The notes beneath the pieces were generated by a model. The model was not told the origin of the DNA, searched no databases, and saw nothing but the letters and a program-made list of their open reading frames with translations. Position numbers and translations under genes: made by a program. A stretch of 64,000 nucleotides of DNA from Nepenthes gracilis (lineage: Eukaryota > Streptophyta > Magnoliopsida > Caryophyllales > Nepenthaceae). Within the stretch, counting starts at the first letter, position 1. Every line of letters begins with the position of its first letter. The stretch covers positions 2,266,965 to 2,330,964 of the forward strand of contig BSYO01000035.1 of the NCBI GenBank assembly GCA_033239525.1, written 5' to 3'. Shown here piece after piece: positions 36,118 through 46,700 of this stretch.

Positions 36118-36740
36118 TGGGCTGATCAATCCTAAACCCAGTTGCCCAAGACACGAAAGAAGGTAAGGGCGCAACAAATAGCGATCAATGTCCCTAGAAA
36201 GAGACTGATCCAACCTAACGTAATCACAACTACATCAACAAGAATGAGCCCCAGGGAACAACGAGCCAATGGGACAAGCACTGATGGCACAATTGGCAAC
36301 ATAGATAGACGAACCAATCAGGAAGGCTTTCGGCTAGGCAGCCAATAGAGAATGCGCACGTAGTTGTCAGAGTATGCGTATGCAAGAGCCACCTACAATC
36401 GTTGCCGCAACGTTTTGGCGAATGCGTTAAGAGGACTGCTCACAGTGGCGCCATCGTCACAAAGCAACAACTGATAATGGCGACTCCCGTTAACGTCCCA
36501 ACGGCTGACGAATTCTGACAGGACACCTGTTGCAAGCCTTGGCACCAAAGCTCTCTCTATAAAGTATTACAAATACTCCTCACTATCTCAGGAAAGATAA
36601 GGACTCTTGAACATACAGAGGTTGATCAAACCCTTAGCAAGAGCGCCACTTGAGTGAGATACAAGAGCCCAGAAAAAACTAAACTCTCTTTCCTCAACAC
36701 AACTCTTTCTCCTCCTGATGAAGCCACTCACAATCGAGTT
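36118..36740 (+). repeat. 5' LTR of the Tat-like element, 3' part missing
   Basis: Begins TGGGCTGATCAATCC and aligns with 41960 onward through 'ccctagaaagagactgatc', 'caaagctctctct', 'gagatacaagagcc' and 'tttctcctcctgatgaagc'. The homology stops near 36740, whereas the right copy continues for about 450 bp, so the end of this LTR and the primer site are deleted. A TATAAAG word lies at about 36557. Confidence 0.75.
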
Positions 36741-36959
36741 TGATTCGAACACCTTCAGCTGGGCTCAATCTAGACGTTCTAGGAATTCACTGACAGTTTT
36801 CTGTTACAGTTCACCAGCGACTAGAAGAAGAGGAAGGGAGACCGCGTTGAAACTCGGGATACCAACTAGGCGACCAAGGAAGGCACTGAATGCCCATAGG
36901 GGGCCTAGAATCTCGAACCTAAACCCTCTGAGTGACTCTTGAACCAACATCCTAATGAG

Positions 36960-37160
36960 AATCCAAGATGAGAAGTTTTTGAAGTGGCCAAAATCCGTCA
37001 AGAACCCGAATGCAGAGACCTGTTGAAGTATTGTCGATACCATCAGTCCTCGGGCCACGACACCAAAGACGATTGAGCACTACAGTAGGAGATCAAAAAT
37101 CTGATTAGGAAGGGACACCTCGTCGAGTTCCTGCAAAGCCCAGGGCAAGCCCCCAGCGAA
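36960..37160 (+). pseudogene. gag C-terminal remnant
   Basis: Reads IQDEKFLKWPKSVKNPN, then after a frame shift KYCRYHQSSGHDTKDD, a stop, ALQ, a stop, and EIKNLIRKGHLVEFLQS. This is the conserved gag block of plant Tat/Athila-type elements (YCxxHxxxGHDTEDC...LKxEIExLIxxGxL). The last cysteine is replaced by Asp, and two stops break the frame. Confidence 0.75.
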
Positions 37161-37199
37161 GTAGGACAAAGACGACATAGGAGGATGCTTGGAGTTCTT

Positions 37200-38700
37200 G
37201 AGCCAGTGAGTCTCTCTCACACTATGGCCTCATCCTAGCAGGAGTTGTGCAACCTGGCCTTGGGATCAGAAGTCTCCATCCATTTGGCAGCCCCTGGCAC
37301 TCGAGAGGGCTAAGGGAAGCTCAAGGCATAGATGAGACGCAAGCAACAAACTATCGATAGTGAGCCTCGTGGTGTCATGACCCAAGAGCGGTGCCTTGAC
37401 AATTCAAGTTGGAAGATCTAATCCCATGGAGAGAAGAGACAACCAACGAGACCGCCAATAGGGACAAGCCACCCCCTCAAACTAGGAAGGCCCACCCTTT
37501 GACTTAGCAATCCTCCAAAATGAAGTGTAAGAGCTATGCGCCTGGGGCAACAAATTGGCCCCTAGGTGCCAAGCAATGCCCACCTCGAAGGGAACTACCC
37601 GTTACCACTCGTCAAACCCAGATGCGCCTAACATACATCACTAGGCATGCTTATAATGTATGTCATGTTTGGATTAATTAAATAACGGTTATATTTGTCA
37701 TATGTTTATTCACATGAATGCCTGCATGGCATTCTAGAAAATCAAATGACTTAGGTTGCCTATAAGTCGGGCAAATTGCGGCTTGGTCAAAGAAACTCGG
37801 TTCTGTCAATTGAGAGATGCAGATGCGGTCGAATTTGAAGCTTGACTCAGATAGCCGAGCGGTCCAAGTGTGGTCAAATTTTACAACCCAAGGGGTTCAC
37901 AGACTAGATGTCGGACACCTTATCACGTGTCCATTAAATCCTTAGGGGGCTTCTTCAAGTATGTATGTGGCGACTCCCAACGGAATGAGTACCATCAGCC
38001 AACCATGGTTGGCGGACTAGACTCAGACGTGTGTGGGTTATGATGTCCTTCGGACAGGATAGAGCACCAAAGTGGTGGCATGCGGGCGATGACCTACGAC
38101 TCTGCTAGAGCCCCGTGGTTGTGACCTAAAAACCTCATCACTTAGAGTGAGGCTCACCCATTGCCATGTCGCGACGTTCTCTGGGGCGGACGAGCATGAG
38201 AGGGCCAAGGCGCTAAAAAAATGGAGACAAAGATCGCCCCAAGAATAGTGGTGCCAGGAAAGATGCCCGTGCCAGCCTACCTGCCCAATAAAGGCATGTA
38301 GAAAGCCCCGACTGCCTGTGGAAGATGCAAAACTTGCCGCTGATCCAAAGGGAGACTACCCTTTGGCTAGGGAATTGGGTGGCATAGAAGGAGATGCCCT
38401 TGTGACCTTCGCGGCTTCAATGGTTTCTCCACCTCCAAAGTCACTGACTTCGGAGGCTTAAAGTGAGACTCCACGGCGGCCCTAGCGGCATCTTCAAACT
38501 CCTGTCACCCGGCCCTTGGCGGCTCACATGGTCCTAACGACGGCAATTGAGCAGCAAGAAGGCAATACCAAGACTAACGACACGCACCATACAGCAATAG
38601 CAAAAGCGGGAATTGGGTGAAAGAGTTCAGTATACAAGGAAAATATAGCGACAATAATCAACGTTGTTGGTCATTTTATTAAAAGTCACATCATATATTA
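37200..38700. other. non-coding interior of the Tat-like element
   Basis: About 50% GC, clearly unlike the flanking DNA, but with no open frame or motif of protease, RT, RNase H or integrase on either strand. A short AT-rich stretch near 37660-37720 may be a small insertion. Confidence 0.5.
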
Positions 38701-38735
38701 ACGTCATCCAACAATCTTAGAACAAAACAAAGAAG

Positions 38736-39738
38736 TTATGCACACTTGCGGTTTACTGAAGCAGTCACCCCCATAAGAGTGCGGCCCCTCCATCGGGAGT
38801 CGATAAGGTCCTCCTGGCATTTGGCCCCAACGTTCCTCATGCCAAGATAGCCAGTAGGGAAATCCGGGACTACTAGAGAAACTATCTGCCTACAAAAACG
38901 AACACTTTCCCGAAATCGCCTCTTCAGCAATAAAGCCACCTCCTCCAAATGGAGCATGGACATCAACTCTCTCTCCCTTTTGGCACTCGTGCCCATTAGA
39001 TCGGTGAGCCATTGCTAACTCTTTCGGAGTTTGTCTTCGAGTGAGGCAATTTGAGCAAGGGCCTGGGTATGGACGTTACAGAGCCCTTATGCTCTGGCCT
39101 CGGACTCAAACAGGGTTTGGTTGAAGTGTTTGGCTCACTTCTGACTCTAAAGCACCTCACCAACGGTGGCATCTCCTGACGTGGTCCACCAGTAGGATGG
39201 CAATCTCTTGCTCCAGAAAGCAGACGTCCTCCTCCAATATGCGGAGCATCCCTTGAGACAACTAAAGGAGAGAAAAGGAATAGTTAGGCGAACGAGCAAC
39301 TAAAAAACACAATCGTGAGGGGTAAGAATTTGTAGAATCCTACCTTGCGGCCAAAGGGGCGAGAAGATTCGATAGACTCGAGGCTCAGAGGCCCCCGAGA
39401 ACCTCCCGATGCTCCAGAGCGTGAGAACCTAAGCGGAGCTTAGCGCCACAGGAATGGTGCTCTCTAAGATAGCAACTCCCGGCTCTCCCATCGTTCTTTC
39501 GTCATCGTTGCTCCCCTCCGTGGATGGCACGGAGTCAGAAAGAGGCGGCACCTCCAACAAGGAAGTGACCATAATGGGAATGTCGACAATATTGTGATGG
39601 GCCATCCGAAAAAGCACCGGAACAGTAGCAAAGGGAAGAATAGAAAACACTCAAAGAAAGTCACACGAAAAGAGAATTGAAGGTGTACACAGAGCAAAAG
39701 AGATGACTGGAAAAGGGGATTGGCATGACACTTATATA
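38736..39738 (-). CDS. antisense gene-like module 1 in the Tat-like element
   Basis: On the minus strand TATATAAG (39731-39738) is followed 80 nt on by an ATG (39650) with 73 open codons (MFSILPFATVPVLFRMAHHN ... VPPLSDSVPSTEGSNDDERT), ending at 39429. Further along, a GCAAG|GTAGG donor (intron start 39343) and a CTCCTTTAG|TTG acceptor (intron end 39262) would define an 82-nt intron. The next block reads LSQGMLRILEEDVCFLEQEI and then, in another frame, MGTSAKRERELMSMLHLEEV to a stop at 38736. The Leu/Glu-rich heptad-like parts suggest a coiled coil. Frames do not join into one open reading frame as the sequence stands, so it is probably decayed. I recognise no protein family. Confidence 0.4.
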
Positions 39739-40329
39739 GGCAGCGCCAACAAAGCTGAAGGATTGCATCACCGTAACGATAACGATACATGCTCTCACCC
39801 CAACATGCCAAAACACATCCCTTCACATGTGCTATTATGGCAAACATTGCATTGCTTCCACAATCAATGCGCTTTGGCACTCTGATTGACGCAATGGCTG
39901 TGCGAGACCAACAATGGATCTTGGGTGCATCACTCTCAACTTACGAATGGACAATGGGTGACCTCGACCACTCAAGGTTGAAACGGCTGACCGCCTCCCA
40001 AGCTGAAAGTTGGGTTGAGCGGCCATGGCCGAGCTGCCAGAAGACCAAGACGTTGAACGGACCACTCATCATAACATCAGAGATTCGAACCGCAGGGAGT
40101 AGAAGACCAAAATACTCCCACCATTTGCAACATGCAGGAATACTGAAGCTGTGCACAATAAAGGGGGTCCTAACATTCCTAGAAACCAAAACGCCAGCAT
40201 GAAATTACTAGGTCTCCGGAGAGACTACTCATAAGCAGAAGCGACTCGAGGCCACCCCATCAGAATGGGGCCTGGCCTTTAGTCTCCATTTAGTCATGCA
40301 CACATATTCAAAAGGTTAGCAAGCTGCCA

Positions 40330-41658
40330 CGTATTCAACAAGTCATCAAGTTGTCGTCGGCACTCTTGAAGCTAGTCCTCGAGCAACACGATCAAATCCA
40401 GAGCATCTCAGAGCTCCTGGGATCTCGTCTCATATTCAGACAGCTTTTGATTGACAAAGTCAGCCTGCTCCCGACTCTAAAGAACCTCAGCCATAGTAAT
40501 GTTGGCTAGGCACTCCATTGCCTCGAAAACATCGCTCGCAGGACGCAAGCAACCTCATCCTCCCAGCAAGCGAAGCACCCCTAGGTGCACCATGTCCTAG
40601 AAGCATTCGATTGACGGCACCTAACTTGGCAGATTTAAGGTTGACTCGACTAGCCGTCCCCTGACCAAGCGTTAGGGCTGACTGCTACTTGTCGGATCTC
40701 CATAAGGCGGAATAGCCAAGTCGGCGGACGATCAACAGATCGCGACTAATGCAAGCATTTCAATTGTCCAAAAATCATGCGACAAAGTCAGAAGACACAA
40801 GGCAAAAGAAAGAGCACTGCTTCGAAAGTTTTATTTATCAACTTCCTTTACAAAGTATAAAATTTACATTAGTAAACGTATATACTGAAAAAAGGAAAAT
40901 CAAGCACATGGAACGACGACGCCCGCCTGAAAATTAGTTCTAGAAGGATGGGCTCGGGCAAAGTAGCTGCAGTTGAGGTGCCCAACAGCTAATCTCTACC
41001 TACCAGTCAAAGCACTTGGATCAGAGACTAGATGCCGTAGGAGATGACTGGGAAGCCATTCCTGAACAAGGGGAGAGGCGAGATACCACTACCCTCACAT
41101 GGAAGGCCTCTCACCAGGAGATCCTCTGCCGAGACCGACTGTAACCCCCCAGGGTAAAGTCCAACCCATAGTGGCGTCCACGTTCTGGCCTCGATAGAAC
41201 TCTAGAAGCACCCCCTCCAGCAAGCTCCGTAAGCGACAAGCGACCCTTCAACAAAATGAACCATGGATCGAGCGCTCCCCTCAAATCTAAGATAGCAGAA
41301 ATGGAGCGCTTGTGCTTCGAAGTTCCTCTAGAGGTTTCTCCATTGGACGCTAACATGAAGAAGGGACATGGTAGCGGCTCGACAACCGAGCCACCCCTGT
41401 CACGGCAAGGGAATGACTCGAGAAGGGATATGGCAACAAGCTCGATTGCAATTTTGAGCCTTTTAAGACTACCATTGGTCTCGAATAATAGCAAAATAGA
41501 CTTCGAATAAGCTTTGAGTGCAGCTTTAGGCATGGAAGACTTCTGTCATCCCTCCACTTTGGCAGCATAGGACCCACTCCTTGCTCGATCACTCGCATCA
41601 CTTGGCTGATGGAAAAATAATCCACGCAATAGAGCATGAGGGGTCCCCCTATTTATAG
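40330..41658 (-). CDS. antisense gene-like module 2 in the Tat-like element
   Basis: On the minus strand CTATAAATAG (41649-41658) is followed 116 nt on by an ATG (41533) that opens 140 codons to 41111 (MPKAALKAYSKSILLLFETN ... HYGLDFTLGGYSRSRQRISW). Downstream, 40330-40600 resembles the second part of module 1: 'gactctaaagaacctcagcc' against 'gactctaaagcacctcacca', and 'gcgaagcacccct' against 'gcggagcatccct' at the same spacing. So the two modules look like diverged duplicates. The 140-codon frame has no recognisable domain. Confidence 0.4.
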
Positions 41659-41959
41659 TCAAAATAAGGGTCGATGAACTATTAATGCAAAAGGCCACAT
41701 GTGCAACACCGTCAGCAAAGGATTAGTGCCAGGCCTCGAGGATTGCCTTGAAATCTTTTTAAGCAAACCTAGCACTGAGGATGCCCTACGTGGAAAGCAA
41801 TGAGATACACTAATCAAGAAAGTCTCGAAAGGAAAAATCTCGGGAAGGAGCACGCAAGTTGGCCTGCGTATTGAACATCCCATCATTGTGTATACTAGGA
41901 ATTGGCGAAGCACACTCACCCGGCATGAGGGGGCTGGTTATGGGTCCAAGCGGGGGTAA

Positions 41960-43049
41960 TGGGCGGATCGATCCCGGGCCCAACTACTAGTACACGAAAG
42001 AGGGTATGGGCCCAGTGAATAGTGATCAATGCCCCTAGAAAGAGACTGATCTAATCCAACCCAATCACAATTATAACAACTAAGATGAGGTCTAGGAAGT
42101 AATGGGCCAAAGGGACAAGCACCAACGGCTCAACTGGCAAAACAGACGGACAAACCAATTAGGAAGACTCTAGGCCAGGTAGCTAACAGAGCATGCGCAT
42201 GCAGTGCTCAGAGTACACGTATGCAGACACTGTCTACATCCGTCGCCGTAACAGTCTGATGAATGCGCTAAGGGGACTGCTCATGGCCATATCATCGTCA
42301 CAATGCGACAACTAACAAGGCGGCTTTTGTCAATATCCTAACAGCCGACGAATCCTAATATGACACTTGTTGCGAACCTTGGCGCCAAAGCTCTCTCTAC
42401 GAAGTATTATAAATACTCATCACTTTCTTAGGAAGGAGGAAGACCCTCGAACACACAAAGGGTCGATCAAACCTTTAGTAGGAGCACTACTTGAGTGATA
42501 TACAAGAGCCTATAAAGAACCAAATTCTTTTTCCCCAACGTAGCCCTTTCTCCTCCTGATGAAGCTGCTCAGAACCAAGCACATCCATAGTGAACCACTC
42601 TCGACAAGTACCTTCCTCCCTTAGTGAGGCACTCACTGAGTGCATCTCTAATGAGTTACTTCAATCGAGTGCCATTTTTTCTCTCCCCGCTGAGTGCCTT
42701 CTAGTGAGCCACTCACCGAGTGCCATATACTGGAGCCTAGTCATCCATCTCACCAAGCCGCTCTCTACTGAGCGTATATAGGAGCCTAGTCCTCCTTTTA
42801 CATTCCTGTATATGTGTAATTCTACGTTCTCTCACATCCTCCTTATATCTTTCTATTTCTTGAGAAAGATATCTGATTTAAGTGTCGAAAAATAAATTAG
42901 GGAGCGAGTTTCGTCAATTCTCTGACCTCTTGTTCGTTATTTGTGGTGTGTAGGTTCTAGATTAACAGAGACCCATTCTAGTTCGACTTGCAGTAGAAAA
43001 TCGAGTGTCTCCCTAATCCGTATCACAATTCGGATTCTGGGGCACATCA
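41960..43049 (+). repeat. 3' LTR of the Tat-like element
   Basis: Begins TGGGCGGATCGATCC straight after a purine tract and runs to about GGGGCACATCA. It contains TATAAATAC (about 42409) and, past the part shared with the left copy, sub-repeats of 'ctgagtgcc', 'gtgagccactcaccgagtgc' and 'ggagcctagtc' (42600-42800). The exact right end is uncertain. Confidence 0.7.
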
Positions 43050-43512
43050 AGAAATATTATAATATCAAACTTACTTAGTATATAATAGTCCACTAAAAAA
43101 AAAAGAGATATTATTTAATAAAAATAATATTTAACTAATAAAAATGCAATATTTATAAAAATAAATATTAAAAGCTGATTTAAAAACTTAGTAAAAATAT
43201 ATATATTCAAGACATTAGTTATAATATATATTTACACGTGTATAATTTTAATTAATTTAATTCGATTTTAATTTTTAAATTAAAAATACCGTTTCGGTAA
43301 AAAATTAAACGGTGATCAAATTACACGTATATTAGACTATCAATGGCAGCTTAATTTTGACTTGCTAATGTATTGTATTTTTATAGAATTCAATCGTAAA
43401 TCGGTGCGTGTTGCTTATAAAATATCTAAAACGACGTGTATTGATGAGGTCAAGTTCCTATTTTTGAACCGCCAGATAGGGTGGGGATCCGAGGCGAACA
43501 TATTGGAGACTA
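43050..43512 (+). promoter_or_regulatory. hydrolase upstream region
   Basis: Only about 460 bp separate the Tat-like LTR from the hydrolase start codon. TATAAAATA at 43415-43423 would place transcription start near 43450 and give a leader of about 65 nt. The rest is A/T-rich. Confidence 0.45.
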
Positions 43513-43780
43513 ATGGCGACGAGGACGATCAGAAGCAAATTAGGGTTGGTTCAATTGACTTGGTTTTGGAACCGATCGAGCAATGTTGGGTTAGGGTTTA
43601 ACAAATTCAGCAAGAGATCTGTGGAAACCCTAGCATTTGAAGAAGTTAGAGCTTCAAATGAGAAGCAGTATAATGCAACTGCTTTTGTTCTTCATGGACT
43701 TTTAGGCTCCGGACGCAATTGGAGGTCCTTCGCTCGCAGCCTTGCTTCTGATCTTTCCAGCAATGCCCCTTCCTCCGTCG
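43513..43780 (+). CDS. hydrolase exon 1
   Basis: Residues 1-89 plus one base. Encodes the presequence and AFVLHGLLGSGRNWRSFARS. Donor CCGTCG|GTAATA. Confidence 0.9.
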
Positions 43781-46700
43781 GTAATAATTTTGAACTTTTT
43801 GGAATGTTATTTGCGAGAAAAATGAGCCGTTTTCTTCGGATTTGTTTAATTTTATTCAATAATGGCCTTGAATATCTGATCCTTTCCCTGTATTTTCCAT
43901 CTAGTATGTTTTACGACCTGCAATTATGCTAATAAATGTCGGCTTTATGTGATGAATTAGTGTAATTTAAGTTACAATTTATACTGCATTGTGAGTTATT
44001 TCTCATTTTATTGTCAATTGATGACTTCGGGTTCAATTTTCATCCATTAGTGCAATTTACGGTGAAATTGGATGAATTGCATCGTCGTGTCCTCTTCTCC
44101 TAAATTGGGAAATTGCGTTTTTAAGAAAATGAAAAGATATGGGTGGAGAGGTGAGACGGTGTGTGTATGAGAGCTGTTATGGTGCTTTCATTGAGGTGAC
44201 TCGCATATACATATAATGGTCAAGATTAAAAGTTGGATAGATAAATAGTAGAGATTAAATAGTCATTAAAATGACTTGATGCTATCTTTACCATTTATCT
44301 ACTTGACTTCTAATATTAACCATTAAATAAATGTGAAGGACTTCATAGTGGGAGGACCTTAACCACACTTTGCAAGGTTACATGTTTTGCGTTTGAGAGT
44401 TGTTATGGTCCTAGTGTGGAGGCTCACATATTCACCTAAATATTAGGATTAGAAGTTGGCGAATCAATGATAGAGTTTGAATAGTTATTTTAATCATTTG
44501 ATATAATTTCCACAATTTATCTACCCTACCTCTAATCCTAACCATTTGATAGATATAAAAGCCTCTCCACTATAGTTTGTGGTTGCTTATACATTTTTCT
44601 TTAGTAACGGTGTGTTCCCCCTCTTGATTGTAAGGTGGAGAATGGAGAATGGAATCATTTCTCCATAGAAGACCTAATGAACAAGGCTACCACTATCATA
44701 TATATATATAGTTTAAAACACTATACAAATTGTCAAATTATTGTATTATTTTGTAAACCATAATTCGGGAAAAAATATAAATAATATACCTAAATCCATG
44801 CCGACGGATTTTTTTCCAAAGAACCTGAAATTAATTTTTCTCTATTATCCCTTTTTTCTTTTTTTTTTTTTTTCATTTTAGTTGCAGAGGATATGTAGAA
44901 AGCCTCTAGTTTTGTCTCAAAAAAGCATAGTAGTAAAAATGCCATGAGGGTTAACCACCTTTGCTAAACTTCCCCCTTTATGATAAATTATTAAATAACT
45001 GTTTCCTAGATAATAGAAATGTGATGGGATATCTATGTATTTAATAGGGTATGAAGATGTCTAATTTCTGAATTACATAAAATTAGTCAATGTTATTCTT
45101 TCTATCAGATACCATCCTATTAATGAAATGGTTTCTCCTTGCCATTTTGGGTTGCCCATATATGATCTAGGAGCCTGTGCTTGTCTCACCTTTCTAGAGC
45201 ATCTAGGCAAGCACCTGAAACAGCTTTGTCAGCACTGATTTTTCACTCGATTTTGAAGGTTTGGGGGTGTTCTTGCAGAATGGAGGATTGTACTTGTGGA
45301 TTTGAGGAACCATGGAAGATCAGCTGAGATCCAAGATCTTCATCCACCGCATAACATGATGAATGCTGCTAAGGATTTAGCCAACTTGGTGAAATCCCAA
45401 GATTGGCCGTCGCCTGATGTTATCATAGGCCATTCGATGGGTGGTAAGGTTGCGTTACAATTTGCTGAGAGTTGCATGAGCGGTGATTATGGTGGAACAT
45501 TTCGGGTACCAAAACAGGTACTAATCATTGTTGTAAATATAGGTATTAAGCTTCCCCGAAACTGATATTTTTTTAATACCGTGATAATATAACAATATGT
45601 TTCTTTGTTGGTGATATGTCATATATTTGGCTGATATATTAGTTAATACGGTCTTATCATCTTATGATTTTTTCCTATTATGGCAACAAATTTTTCCCCT
45701 TAGAAGTTTAGAAATCTAATGTACAGGAAGTTCTTGGCTTCATGGAATTGCAAAATTTCTTAAGCTGTAATCATTGAATGAAATATTGGATCCAATGCTG
45801 GCATTTCTCGATGAGAAATGTCATGGGAACACCCTTTATCAATTATAGAATACTTTTCGATGATGTGGTGCCCATTCATTTATCTATTATTGTAAACCCA
45901 TTAGTATATATCATTAGATGAGACACATTGTCATTGAAGGTGACCAAACAGGGCTGAAAAGCTATCCTCTTAATACTATCCTTTCTTGATGCCATGACAA
46001 AATTGCAATATATTGTCTAATATTCAAAAAGTTATAACTGATACCGATATTTTCATATATGATTGTGATACTTCTTGCGTTGGTTCACAATTCAACACCA
46101 TCCTCCATTATGAATCGCTTCTTGAGGTTATAATTGGCAAATGTTATGGATGAAAATATCGGCTAATATGTATGGGGATTGGGCCTCTCCAATACTATAT
46201 CAATATCATAATATGTTGTCGAATCGATAATATATTGGCTAATATTCTCTTGTCAATTCAAGATTTTTAAGATTTTTTTTTCTGATATTTTTGATATCGA
46301 TACATATTATTTGATATGTTCGATACCTATATGATTGTGAACGATGGTGATATAGAATGCTTATTTGACTGTCTTAGCTTTTGCTTTCCTGATGCAGAGC
46401 AGCTGTGGATACTGGACTCGGTAGCTGGAGCTGTGACACAAGAAAACGCCGATGGTGAAGTGGAGAAGGTGTTGCAGACATTGCAGAGCTTGCCCTCTTC
46501 AATTCCATCAAGAAAGTGAGTAACTTTTTACTCCTAGCCTAAGAAACACCAACACTGTTCTGAAAGTAAGAGTGTCGGAATTTGATACATATAGGACATA
46601 GACACTCTCCCAATTTGACCTGGTTAGACCTAATTAAAATCAAACTGTTCAACCGACCCAAAATTTTATAGAGTTTGATTAAGATATATGAGTATTATGG

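Larger units (their letters stand above)
36118..43049 (+). mobile_element. decayed Tat-like Ty3/gypsy element with antisense modules, no pol seen
   Basis: LTR-like repeats at 36118-36740 and 41960-43049 are in direct orientation. A purine tract (AAGCGGGGGTAA, 41948-41959) lies immediately before the right one. A gag remnant of the Tat/Athila type lies near the left LTR. The space where pol should be (37200-38700) has no reverse transcriptase or integrase motif. Two gene-like modules on the minus strand fill 38.7-41.7 kb. Extra ORFs, some antisense, between pol and the 3' LTR are known in Tat-lineage elements, and this fits that pattern. No target duplication could be confirmed, so the outer limits are approximate. 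Confidence 0.7.

Noticed and set aside
37850..37880. tRNA-like phrase 'agatagccgagcggtccaag'
   Set aside because: It resembles a D-arm box, but no B box, acceptor pairing or anticodon arm follows.
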